From Saccoglossus kowalevskii (taxonomy: Eukaryota; Hemichordata; Enteropneusta; Harrimaniidae), in contig NW_003125889.1 of assembly GCF_000003605.2 (NCBI RefSeq), positions 136,787 to 167,500 on the forward strand: a stretch of 30,714 nucleotides of DNA. The letters are read 5' to 3'. Position numbers and translations under genes: made by a program. Shown here piece by piece: positions 1 to 12,171 of this stretch; within the stretch, counting starts at the first letter, position 1, and every line of letters starts with the position of its first letter. The notes below the pieces were generated by a model. The model was not told the origin of the DNA and did no database searches. It worked only from the letters and a program-made list of their open reading frames with translations.

Positions 1-856
1 TCTTAAAATGGCCATCATTCAGCTATTGTTAAGCGGATCATGAAACAAATGCACATATCTATTTGTGACATGATGCACCTTGTGTGTGTGAAGTTTGAAC
101 TTGATCAATCCAGACATGTCTTGGATACGGATCCAGAACTGAATTCTTTAAGAAAATGGCCGCCAGTCGGCCATTTCGAACTTGATCCGGAAAAAAAAAT
201 GACGTGCATCAAGGTCCTATTATGTTTAATGTAAGTACCAAATTTGAATGAAATCCGTCCATGCACAACTGAGATCCGGGTTCGGAATGGTGAAAATGTG
301 CGATTTCAATGCATTTTCGGCCTTAAAGCGGCCGCCATTTGGCTATCGTTAATGGGATCATGAAACAAATGCACATACATATTTGTGACATGATGTACCT
401 TGTGTGTGTGAAGTTTGAACTTGATCAATCCAGACATGTCTCGGATACGGATCCAGAACTGAATTCTTTAAAACAAAATGGCCGCCAGTCGGCCATTTCG
501 AACTTGATCCGAAAAAAAAATGACGTGCATCAAGGTCCTATTATGTTTAATGTATGTACCAAATTTGAACGAAATCCGTCCATGCATAACTGAGATCCGG
601 GTCTAGAATGGTGAAAATGTGCGATTTTGATGCATTTTCGGCCTTAAAATGGCCGCTATTTGGCTATCGTTAATCGGATCATGAAAAAAATGCATGTGCA
701 TATGTCCCATATAATGTGTGATGTATGAGTGAAGTTTGAACATAATCGGTCCATGCATGTTCGAGATACAGGTGATCACGGACGGACGGACGGACGGACG
801 CACACAGGGCAAAACATAAAGTCCCCGTTTTCGGACTCCGTCCGAACGGGGACTAA
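1..856 (+). repeat. Pearl/Helentron-like non-autonomous element, tandem 320-bp core
   Basis: Three tandem units share GGATCATGAAA at about 35, 355 and 676, a period of 320-321 bases. Each unit holds two related halves of about 160 bases, and TGGCCGCCA-like text recurs. The array ends in an (ACGG)n microsatellite at 778-800 and a long hairpin at 820-854 (AGTCCCCGTT paired with AACGGGGACT), followed by AA. This order (core repeats, ACGG microsatellite, hairpin tail) resembles oyster pearl elements and Helentron-associated interspersed elements. The 5' end is outside the window. Open frames here are repeat artefacts. Confidence 0.65.
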
Positions 857-1663
857 CAATATCCAACAAAACTAGGGAGTTTACTTACTTTGCTACTGAC
901 CCCTTAGCATTTGTGCTTTTAGTCTTTTTTGTCAAGTGATTGTCTTCTACCCATCTTACACCGTCAATGATGGCACTGCACACAAGAATAAACGATACAA
1001 ATAATAAAACATACCATGTTGATAAACATTGATTTTCCCACAATCCAATGCGCTCTTCTAATGGAAATCACAAATATGAGGTTTGACCTGGGCGCGACTT
1101 GCACTAATTACCACTAGTGACTCCCTCGATACCTTGGTTGATCAAAGTTGTCATCATTGTTCATACGAGAACCAAATATTTCATGTGATGACTACCGACC
1201 ATTAGAGGTAATTCTGAGATCAATTCAATTAAATTCGTTTATTTAAAGTCAGTTTGAAATACCTAGCCAAAGGCTAATATCACTGACTAAATAGAAAATG
1301 CAAATGCAAATGAAAGATACATAAATAACTTCAAAGCTCTAAAAACCATGTACATGCGATAGCATGTGAAACTTTCCACTTGCAATTGTGATAAATATAA
1401 ATTGACTCTTAAACTAGCATACGCTGATTACAGATACAACAAGCAGTGACATAAATATACAACTGATTTTAGTCTTGATGATACATTTGTATATGTAAAA
1501 TTGTCTCAATTGATATAATTTAATCTTCTGGGTTCATGAGGAGATGGCAGTCATTTTCTTGCCTCTTTCGGGTAAATTTGAAAAATTATTTTTTTCATGC
1601 TCATGCATTTGAAACCAAAATACCAAAGGCAAACTTAGGTCCTTCCTTGTAAACACAGTAAAC

Positions 1664-4600
1664 CCAGGTATATCATCTATCGTCTTAACCATGCCTTGAA
1701 TAATTGAAAACATGCTCTCAAACAATTACAATGATTTTTCAGGTACCGTAAAATCTGTATTAGAAGCCGCACCCATTCTTTTTGAACAATTGAGACCTAA
1801 AAATTCATCATTTCTCATAATTGATGAGCTTGATATATGACTTGTGATACCACAATAAATACAAGTTCTGTTAATTCGTATCCTACATGTGATATCAAGA
1901 TGGATGATGTATTTTTTGTGAGTCAATGCTACAGTACTTACTCTGTTGATCCAGCTCCATCTCTGTTTAACACTTTCACAGCAATCAGATTTACATCTTT
2001 AGCAATTCCATACATGGCGCCACCAATGGTGCCTTGGGGAAAAAAATAAACAAATGTGACAAAACTGCATGTACAATATTCTTATTTTCATATTTATATA
2101 GATAATCAAAGAATAGTTTATAAGTATCATTATTATTATAACAATAAATAGTGTAGTACTACAAAAAACAGAATCAACCTCTCTGTCTTCATGCTCTGTA
2201 GACATACCCCCACTTTGCTTATCACATTTGCTTGCATAAATCCCCCAGCCTTACCTTAGTTCATCAACACAGTCAGGCGACCCAGTCAATCAGGTTAGCG
2301 TACAGAGGAGACGACGCTCTCACAAAATGATAAATTTTGATATTGAAATCAGTTGTTGACCATTTTATTTGATGCAGATTTTAGTATTAAATAGTTGTTA
2401 CCTAACAGTTTCTTTTTTTAAGTGGTTTCTACTCAATAATCCAACCTCCATATAAAAACTACCTCTCTATAAAAGACCTTTTTAATGAAGTCTCATGGGT
2501 TGTCACTATACACAGGTTAGACTGTACAATACTTCACCTACCTGCTACGTGTGTTCCATGTCCATTTTCGTCTGTCTCAGGAGATGGCACATCAATGGTG
2601 TCAATGCCCTAAACACAAATGAACACTAATGGTCATATAAGAATTCAAAACAACTATCAGTCCACACAGAAAAGAGCAGATTCTGCTCCAGAAACTTTTC
2701 CTGGTAGGTAGGTAGGTACCCAATTTTTTTTTTAATATTGATTTCTATGCAAATTAGCTATGGTCATTCCACCAACGATGTATTTATTTTTCCATTTTAA
2801 GTACTTCCTTCTAATGTAGGGAAGCGTTTACTTGTATTTAATGGAAATGTATTTTGAAAACTAATTTTCATAAGATAATTTTTCATACCAGTAGTTAAAC
2901 CTAGAAGTACAAATCTCTGCCAACCTACTTGCCATTTAATGAATCAGTTCTAATTATAAAACAATATAAAAATGGTAGGATGGATTCATTTGTAATTACC
3001 GGTACAGTTTTGAATGTATTTTTCTGTAAAATAGTTGCTAATTTTTAATCAAATAATTCACCACAAACAGTTCCAGATGAAAATTTTCAAAAAATATTGA
3101 TAGCTTGGGTTCATTTTGTGAATAGTGATAAAAACTAACTTTCTTTTCGACCTACGAATATGTAATTTCTGTAATTCTTTATATAAAACAGTATCTATGG
3201 AAACAAAAAATTTCATTGATTGAATTTATATGTTTGTAATATCTTACCCATGTTGCTCTTCCTTGAAAGTCGGTATGTTCCAAATAGATTCCACTAACAA
3301 AAAAACAAAAAAAAATGGAAAAATATCATATCCATATATGGAATCATTTAAACACAAGTACACGTCATTTAAACACAAGTACACGTCATTTAAACACAAG
3401 TACACGTCATTTAGCATTCTCACGTACAAATGTAATGTACAGCTTTTGATCCATCCACAATCGAGTAGTGTATTTATCATGCTCGTGTCGCACATTTTGA
3501 TTATGCATTTTACCACATCAGTCTGGGTCCTGAAAACTTTTTACTGGATTATTTGTTTAAAGACATGGTTGCAGAGACGTAGGCAATCCTAAAAGTCAGG
3601 TCGTCTTGTTTGTGGTTTCCCATAGTGAGGTTATGTCGCCATTATGGTGGTTAAAATGTGCGATGCAAGCGTGATGAATAAAATATGGTACTTGAATGTG
3701 TGGCGCAATAGTTATAAATGTACGACACCTTCATGTGATAAATGAGTGGTGTGAATGAAAAACGAAATTAATCACAAGTTGTGCAAATGCTGTACTGTAT
3801 CAACATTATATTTCTCACACACATGTACATGTCATCTGTGCTGTTATACCAAGACATCTGTTGAAAATGCTGACCTGCGCTAGATTTCTTCAATATTTAT
3901 TTGAACACTAAGAACCACAGATTTGACCTTATATACAAATATACCTTTGACCTTAAAGTGTAAGTATTGGGATTACGATAGGAACATGTGTGCCAAATTC
4001 GGTAGCTTTATTGTGAACATGCATATACTGACACTTTTGAGCTTTAGTCCCTAAAAATTGACATATTATGTGGGTTACATAGGAAACCTGTGTGCCAAGT
4101 TTAAAGTTCCTAGCTATTAAACCTTGTAGCCAAATACTGATCACACATACATGTACAGCAGTAAACACCCTACTTGCATTGTGCTAGCACATGTAATGAT
4201 ACAAGTCTACAACCCTCTATTTTTAGAAACATTGCAAATGATAATATATTATTAAATAGTATTTTAAGGTAATATTAAATGACACATAAATATTTTGTTT
4301 TGAAATAGTGGACTAAAACATCTAAAGAACTGGGTAAAATTTGTTTACAATATTACCAGTTATGATACCATTTATTCAAATTGTAAGTACAAGATTCTCT
4401 ATAATGAGATTTCATAAAATTTCATAGGGAATCTAATAATAGAGTAAGACCTGCACAATAGTGGTCAATATACTCACGTGTCAATTACATAGGCATCGAC
4501 ACCATCACCAGTAGCATCACCTAGACAAAACATAATACAAATGTAATAATATCTTTATTACATTTTTAAAAATACAATTTTTCTATCAGTTTATAGCTAT

Positions 4601-7600
4601 ATGAATATATAAATGAATGGATTAGAAAAACAGGATGTCAATTTTATAAATCAAGTGAATATTCATTTCTTAAAATGAATAGTGTATTTTTCATTAAATA
4701 AATGAATTTCTGAAGATTTGTGTTGGTTTGGGGGGAAAATATAATATTGAAAAGTACCTCTTTTTGTTGGGTTTGATTTTTACATATTTAAAGAAAGTGT
4801 ATTTCATCTTTTATGTCATGCAATGAACAATGTCTATAAATCTTATTTTCTAACAGTTTTTGGTTGGGTGTGTCTTCCTTTTTCAATAGTTACTAAAATT
4901 CTTTGTTTTGAATTTAACACAATCAATCAAATAATCTTCTAAATTGTAAACATATTTTAAATTTAGTGTATGTTCTTACTTTTTCATACACAACAGTGTT
5001 ATATGACCATATGTTATATGGAAATCACAACTCGCACATTTCCTACCCTACACTGTAGTTGTAAGTTTGATAAAATAAAATTAAATTAAATATTAGTGTA
5101 CATCTTTCACCCTTACAATTGCAAACATTGTTTGTCATTGCAATACTGGTGACTATGTTTTGAATACCTACGTGCATATGAGTAAATTCCATCCAGTCGT
5201 AAGGCACGCTCCGTAGTACGAACAAGACCCTGAAATAGAAATCACAGTAACATCAGAAACTGTTAATGCAATAGCAAAGTATGGGATGAATGAGTTTTGA
5301 GTTGAATGAGTTAGCAATTATTTGGAGAAACATCTTTCTAGTATAATGTAGTAAAAGAAAGTTGGCTAGAATATACACTGTGGATAGTTGATGAAATTAG
5401 AGAATTGAAACAATGTGCATTGCGAATATATTGTCACTTACCCATTCAGCATTTCGTTGATCAATACAGTTTTGTGACGCTCTCATTATCTGCAAAAAAG
5501 TGGGGCAAAATTGTAATTTTCAAAAAAATTCTCCAAAAATCCTATACATTCATCCCGTTTTACTTACCATACAAGTCATTGAAAATGACACAGTCCCCAT
5601 TAAATTTTGGAAAGTTCTCTTTGTGCTCGTCATAATAAAGCGGAGTGCTTGTCGCGAGCGTGTCCTTGAAACTTGAGTTCCAAGTGGCGTATACAACAGA
5701 TTGTTTATTTACATCAAAACACGAGTTCATTGTAGTAGTAATATGGCCAAAAATAAAAACAGCCATTATTCAGCCATCTTTGATCTGATTATGAAACACA
5801 CTGATATGTATGATGTATGTGTACATAAATTGTGGAAATATAGCAGTAAGGCCAAAAAGTCAGATGGCTGTCAATCGGCCATCCTTGACCAGATTTTGAA
5901 ACAAATTGTCATGAACATGCATCCTAACATGTATAAAGTACATGTATGTGCCAAATTTGAATGACAACTGACAAAGCATGTCCAAAATACAACATTTTCA
6001 AAAAACAAGATGGCTGCCAATCAGCCATTTTGAATCAAATCGCTAAACCACTGCATGTGCATATGTCCCACATAAAGTACTAGGCACATGCAAAGAATGA
6101 ACAGAATCGGTCCAAGAAATTCTGAAATATGACTCTGGACGGACGCACAGATGCACGGTCGCATGGACGGAGACCGAATTATAAGTCCCTGTTTTCGGAC
6201 TTCGTCGAAACGGGGACTAAAAATGTGGCAGAGATGTGTCACCATGCAGTACTTCCAAACCTTTACACCTTTCTAGACAGCCAAAACATGACAAAACATA
6301 CCTCTAATATCAGATGCATGTAATTTTCTCAAAATGTACACCCTTTCACAGACTTGGTTTTTTTTTTTTTTTACACTAGAGATGAATTATACAAGTCCAC
6401 CAGAATTAACCAATTTCATTGTCTTGAGTGAAGCTTGTAAGCAATTTATGAACATTATATTTATAATTTCAAACAATTTTGCACAAGAAGGAACCCTTTC
6501 TGGCAGCATATAGATATATCTACATGTATATACTGTAAAATACTTTATTTTCGCTTGGAATAAATTTTCGCTATTTTCGCTGAACAAATGATTCAGTGAA
6601 AATAAAATCCAGCAAATATACTTTTTTTTCTATATTTGTCACTGCTAAAAAATTACGATACTCATTGACATGCGAAATTTACAAAAATTTTTTCTCTTGC
6701 AAAAAAACAACAATTTATATTATCACGCAAGGTACGCTACTGGTAACAATTAACTCAACAAAAGAGAAATATCAGGTTATTAATAATGTGAAAAATAAAC
6801 ACATGAGCTTGCCAATGAAACAATACACAACAATATTTCTGCTTCAAACCATACAACTACACACCTGGTTAGCTTCAATGAATTCTATTTCCGGCATTTC
6901 TTGCAATCTCTTCACAGTACTAGATTTCATACAGAGAGAAATCGTTACTTTTATTCGGATGATGTGGAAGGTTTTGTTGAGAGTGATACATGTATATTAT
7001 GTATAACTTGTGTTATAGTTTTCTAGAACATGGTTGGTTTGAAGTCGACGTGCAAGAGTCTTCAAGTGAGAACACATTCGCTCAACTGCATTGATGCATT
7101 ATCCTCTAATTTATATGAAAATTTTTTTTTAATCATTTCTAATGAATAGAATGCATTTTACTTCATAAAGTCCCATGTATTATCTGTGTAACCCACACAC
7201 AGTATTATCACATATATCTTAAAAGGAGGTTTTGTTTACCCATGACCTTGTATATATAATAACATTCGTTTGAATTAAATTGCATAATAACACAATTTAC
7301 CAGTTTTCAATAAAATAATATAAGGTTATTACGAGGATACCTCAAAGTATGCACGAAGACAGTACAGCTGGATATCAAACGACGCGCAGCGGAGGTGGAT
7401 GTGCGGCGTACTGTCTGAGTGCATATTTTGAGGTATTCTCGCAATAACCTTATTTTTATACATCTTTTCCTTGCAAGAATACACCATGGCAATCAAAAAT
7501 GTTTAGAACAAAATCAGCAAACTACTTTGTATGGAGTCCGGTCAAACTCTGGCGGCAGCCATGTTTGTTTTTGTTATTAGAGGAAACTTACACGGGTAAA

Positions 7601-10600
7601 TCATTCCATATTTGGAATTTTCATTTCCTAATATGGTAGGATGAAAATACCCTGTAAAAATTACAGCACGCTGTAACTTATGGCGTTACGATGACAGATG
7701 TATAATAATATAGCATTTATCTCTAGTTGAGTTATTTTCTATTTGAACTGCATCAATATCACACAACTCATTTAATAGTGAATAATTTGATAGCGAATCT
7801 TGCTTATCCATGAAAAACACAAAATCAAAACTGGTTCTGTGATTTTTTACACATATATAAATTCTATACTTGAAATAATATTTTTACCTTAGAGAACCTT
7901 GAAATGAATAACCCATAAAATGACTCATCTTGAATTCTCGTAGTATTTTAAAAGACGTGTTCTGGTTTGAGATGAGGCTATTGACATTCTTAAAGTGCTT
8001 TACAACTGAAACAAGAAGAGATTTGAATATTATTGCATCACATACAAAATACACTGTTAATTATTGGTTACATAAAAATAATTCAAATCACCTACACTGC
8101 TAATTATTGGTTTCATAAAGATAATTCAAATCGCATACACTGCTAATTATTGGTTACATAAAAACAATTCAAATTGCATACATTGCTAAATTAATGGTGA
8201 CAAAAAAACAATTCAAATTGCACACACTGCTAATTATTGGTTATATAAAAATAATTCAAATCACATATATTGCTAATTATTGGTTATATAAAAATAAATT
8301 CAAATCGCATACATTGCTAATTATTGGTTATATAAAAATAATTCAAATCGCATACACTGCTAATTATTGGTTACATAAAAATAATTCAAATCGTCTACAC
8401 TGCTAATTATTGGTTATATAAAAATAATTCAAATCGATCGCATACATGGCTAATTATTGGTTATATAAAATAATTCAAATCGCATACACTGCTAATTATT
8501 GGTTACATAAAAATAATTCAAATCGCATACACTGCTAATTATTGGTTACATAAAAATAATTCAAATCGCATACAATGCATGAAATAATTCAAATCACAAG
8601 TACTGCTTATAATTGGTTACATAAAAAAATTCAAATCTCATACACTGCTAATTATTGGTTACATAAAAATAATTCAAATTGAAGGCACTGCTAATTACTG
8701 GGTACAAAAAATAATTCAAACCACATGTACATGTTGTATGAAATGAATGCTATTTTCAAAACATAGTTTTAAAAAATATAATCCTGTACAAATAGTATCC
8801 CCATTTCTTCATAAAATATAAAACAAAAACATTGGAAAAATATTGAATGCTGCTCATTAATTTGATCTGATCATGTGGTTGGTGTATGAGTCATCCATTC
8901 AGACTGTCAATTTCTCATCTACCTGCTTCAACTGAAGTGTTGCTTTGAAATACCACAATGTATTCATCAGCAATCAATGTCTTTGAGTCTAATTGATAAA
9001 CAGGAGCTGGAATGAAAGCAAAAAATAATTATAAAAATGTTATAAAACCCGAATTATCCAGAAGTAAAATATCAAGTATGAGAGAATTAACACTTCAAAG
9101 ATGTAGACAATAAACACTAATCAAATTATTAACAATTATCAACGCATGCCACCAACAAATTAATTAAAGATCAATTGTTTTAAATCATATCAATCTAGAT
9201 ATAGAAGCCCATCTTCACTCTAAAATCAAGGTACATTGTACAACCTTTAGGGACGACGTCAAAAGATCGATGTCGGATAAAAAACTTATTTCCTTTAGTT
9301 TGGGGGTGGGGGGTTTTGACCTCAAAAAGTTCCCATCCTACAAAAACGATTTTATTTTTTAATGAAGTCAAAAAAATCTTGGAGTATTTTTAGTTCGTTT
9401 TTTCTATCCAATCATGGACAGAAATAACCGAAAAAAGGAAAAAAAAACAGAAAAATAGTTTGGTTCGAGTGTAAATCTGTACGTCAAATGAGGTGCATTT
9501 GTAAAATTTGTTTACACCCACCCGACAACCAACTGCTATGCAATACTACTGTCTGATTATCAATTTGTATTTAATGGTGAATGTAGTCTGACGCCATGAC
9601 CAATATTTATCAATTAAGTTTCAGTGGGGGGTAGGGGGGTTCGGATAAAAAGTAAAGGAATTAAGTTTTTTATCCGACATCGATCTTTTGACGTCGTCCC
9701 TTAGTTGGTCAGTAAATAGAATCCTCTGTTGAATGAGTACTGAGAAGAAATATCAAAAATACAACTGATATACCGGTAGATACAGATTATATAAATTATA
9801 AAATATCCATATTAATCAACATTTGCCAAAAAACATATATATAACATGCTTATATCAGTATTTAAATAATAACTAATTATATATGTCTTATGTAATAATT
9901 AAATAATAATTCATTTGATTTTCTATTTCCATTATTTTTATTTTTTTTTAAATATATATTCAAATATGTAAATAAACAGTAACAATTAAAAAACAATAAG
10001 ACTAGAATAAAAAATGCATTTTCAAAATAAACAAAAAAAATTACCGGTATATATATATAGATTTATTCTCCAATTATTTACAATACAATCTTGAAATCAC
10101 CCCCCTCCCCCAAATAACCAAGCTCCTAGTTGAAACACTAATTAAAATTGAAATAACTAGTTGGGTGTATTGTACACACACACAGGTGATCCACCTACCT
10201 ATCTTTCCACAGGTTCTTTACATATGCAAATATAACAAATTATTAGTTAACATATATGCTAAATATATGAAAATTAAAAACCATTTACATGTATATAGGT
10301 TTTTTATTTATGTGGAAAATTATGCTGTTTTTGATATGAGCAGTGTTCTCTCCAGCATGGTGGTTCATTTGCATAAAAATATGAGGTTTTTTTTAATGAT
10401 ATCATTAGCATAAGAATAACTTCCATTTTTTTTTTGAGAGAGAGTTTGAGCATGGTAAAGCCACTGAGCTCAAATATGTGAAATTTCTGAGAGAACACAG
10501 AGTTGTGATTTGATTACTACAACTCACAGGGTTCTTATGTTTGCTAATTATATAGTAGTTACATGCAGTATACTCATTGCATAGGCCATCCAGACTGAAT

Positions 10601-12043
10601 TTACAAATTTCAGAACAAATCAATAGTCATGGAATCCGTATATCACTAAAATTTGGACAACAGAGTCTAACACCCACCTCCCCATCCAACTCGACCCGAC
10701 CAGATAATTTATGTGGTGCCATTTCCTTGCATGTGCTTGTTCAACCTTAATGATTGTGCAATTGAAGTGGCCATCTTTGACTGGTGCCTGGATATTTCAA
10801 GAAACTAAATACCACCTTTGTATGAAAAGAAATAATTCTAATACCTCGCTTATTTGTAACTACTCACGGTCTCCGAGTTTGACTAGTGTTGAAGTAAAAA
10901 TGAAAACAAAAAGCATTTCAATATATTTAGAAAAAAGGTCTGCTATTGGGTAGTAGTAATTAATGGGTGTTTTGCAATGAATTTAAAAAAAAACGTCTCA
11001 AATTCAAGACATCAGATACTGTAAAATGTAGCTGCAATTAAACATGTATCCATGACAACAAGAATAATAATTGTACTGATTCCGCTAGTAACACCATTAT
11101 AAAACTGGATTGTGAATGATATTACGATTTAATTAGCTAATTCAGTGAATATCATGCAATGGTTATAGTTGTTCCTGTACACTGGCAATATGTACCAGTA
11201 TATGTATTTTCCAAAGACATGTTTTTTTTTTTGAAAACCATGACATTAGAACAAGACTACACTCTGCACATAAATAATTCATTGCATCATTGCATCACAG
11301 CAACAGAAGTGAAAGCTGTCCAAGGAGTGACAAATAAAAATCCCCTTTCGAGTCCTCACATGACTGCTTTACAACAACGGCAAGTCAGTCAACACATAGC
11401 ACTTTTACTTTCGTATGAATTGTTTCTGCTGTATTTGTATGGTCTATGCAATATACAAAACAAGAATACAGAGTTTACACTGCAGCCCCCTAATGCGATT
11501 TAATAAGAGCCTTCAAATAACCATAGTGTTCCGAAAAGGGGCTTATACAATTTAAATGGAGAAAGGTACTGGAGGGGCAGGGTTAGTATTAAAGTTACGG
11601 GTGAGGGGCCCCAAGGAAATCTAATATTAATTTTTTAGTAATCTGACCAATGTTTGAAGATTTTTTCCCCGAAAAAGTTCCAATATCTGGGAAAATTTCA
11701 GAGAAAATTAACCCATTTGGGCGGCACCAATAAGTGCCCCCCCCCCCTCCCTCCCGGAACCACACTGTCATACTTCAAGTTCAACACCATCCCATTGTCC
11801 CGAGCTTAATTTAGATTTCACGCTGGATACTTCTTGCTGGTCGTATTGAAAAATACTATCAAGGAAGAATTGTGTGTTTCGTGACCAGTCTATTACCTAC
11901 AAAATGTTATCATTGACATTGAGCAGCCAAACGTTCACACCTTCATTCAACTTCAAGCGCACATGTATACAGACAAAATACCTACCTTTACCAGACTCGG
12001 CAACCGACAGCAGCGCAATACTCAGCAAGATAACGCGAAACAT
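1664..12043 (-). CDS. Proteinase K-like S8A subtilase, 5' part (catalytic Ser exons outside window)
   Basis: Secreted serine endopeptidase of the subtilisin family, read from spliced exons (minus strand, GT..AG): 12043-11986, 9006-8923, 8005-7888, 6919-6865, 5489-5442, 5229-5172, 4520-4478, 3293-3248, 2608-2542, 2032-1942 and, tentatively, 1714-1664. Reading phases join without conflict. Residues 1-16 are a signal peptide (MFRVILLSIALLSVAE). Residues about 30-105 are an inhibitor-I9 propeptide (EYIVVF near 35, FKMSHFMGYSFQGSL, ending PEIEFIEANQ). The catalytic domain starts near residue 106. The catalytic Asp is D154 in DAYVIDTGI and the catalytic His is H187 in NGHGTHVAGTIGG. Exon 10 gives GIAKDVNLIAVKVL and exon 11 gives FSIIQGMVKTIDD, as in proteinase K. 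The oxyanion Asn and GTSMA Ser exons would lie below base 1, so activity cannot be judged. Exon 11 has a weak acceptor and an uncertain donor. The start is chosen because ATG is directly followed by the signal peptide. Confidence 0.9.
3344..3413. repeat. 21-bp direct repeat, three copies
   Basis: Three perfect 21-base units beginning TCATTTAAACACAAGTACAC sit at 3344-3364, 3365-3385 and 3386-3406, followed by a 7-base partial unit. They lie about 50 bases upstream (minus strand) of the acceptor of protease exon 8, in intron 7. Confidence 0.9.
5745..6219 (+). repeat. Second, diverged copy of the pearl/Helentron-like element
   Basis: This lies in protease intron 4. Roughly 160-base core units begin near 5750, 5870 and 6000 (GGCTGTCAATCGGCCATC, GGCTGCCAATCAGCCATT). 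A degenerate GGACGGACGCACAG stretch near 6137 follows, then the same terminal hairpin at 6183-6217 (AGTCCCTGTT ... AACGGGGACT) ending in AA. Its last 200 bases match 690-856 clearly. It contains no coding sequence. Confidence 0.65.
7323..7450. mobile_element. Fold-back MITE, Tc1/mariner-like (TA-flanked)
   Basis: This 128-base element has near-symmetric inverted arms of about 43 bases (AGGTTATTACGAGGATACCT at the left; AGGTTATTGCGAGAATACCT on the reverse strand of the right end). I count five mismatches between the arms. TA dinucleotides flank both sides (7321-7322 and 7451-7452), consistent with a TA target duplication. It lies in protease intron 3 and codes for nothing. Confidence 0.7.
8040..8735. 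repeat. AT-rich minisatellite, 43-bp period, about 15 copies
   Basis: Units of about 43 bases share GCTAATTATTGGTTACATAA and then AATAATTCAAATCGCATACA. Copies recur at regular spacing from about 8040 to 8735. One copy has a 4-base CGAT expansion near 8435, and another near 8570-8590 is truncated. The array fills most of protease intron 2, just upstream of exon 3. The open frame inside it is an artefact of the repeat. Confidence 0.95.
9250..9700. mobile_element. PIF/Harbinger-type MITE with 39-bp inverted ends
   Basis: The terminal inverted repeats are perfect over about 39 bases. Both ends read inwards as GGGACGACGTCAAAAGATCG and continue into GGATAAAAAACTTA. TTA directly flanks each end (9247-9249 and 9701-9703). 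A GGG terminus plus a 3-base TTA duplication is the PIF/Harbinger signature. The 451-base element has no open frame, so it is non-autonomous. It sits in protease intron 1. Confidence 0.85.
9701..11985. other. Rest of protease intron 1, no gene seen
   Basis: AT-rich intronic DNA with simple repeats (ATATAT near 10050, poly-A/T runs) and a C-run at 11737-11747. Short open frames here (for example 10165-10413 and 11159-11503) lack motifs, homologous neighbours or splice context. Confidence 0.6.
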
Positions 12044-12148
12044 TCTGACAATACAGTACAACCTTGCAATGTCGAGGAGTTGTCAAAATACTTTTCAAGA
12101 TACTAGTATTTTTCGGCCCAACTCGCGCCGAATTTGCATGCAAACAAA

Positions 12149-12171
12149 CTTCCGGGTTACTGTGTCACGTG
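12149..12171. promoter_or_regulatory. Candidate promoter elements of the S8 protease gene (ETS and E-box)
   Basis: About 105-130 bases upstream of the protease ATG lies an ETS-type core (CTTCCGGG, 12149-12156) followed by a palindromic E-box (CACGTG, 12166-12171). There is no clear TATA box between these and the ATG. Position and motif identity are seen; use as a promoter is inferred. Confidence 0.35.

Noticed and set aside
603-869. 88-codon minus-strand frame
   Set aside because: It lies inside the pearl-like repeat and its hairpin end.
1-1600. Possible remaining protease exons with the catalytic Ser
   Set aside because: No reverse-strand text encoding AAGN or GTSMA-type motifs was found; most of 1-856 is transposon.
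3244-3516. 90-codon minus-strand frame with repeated LNDVYLC
   Set aside because: It reads through the 21-bp repeat; the real protease exon is only 3248-3293, in a splice-consistent frame.
8194-8406. Open frame with repeated LLIIGYIK-like peptide
   Set aside because: It is only the translation of the 43-bp minisatellite.
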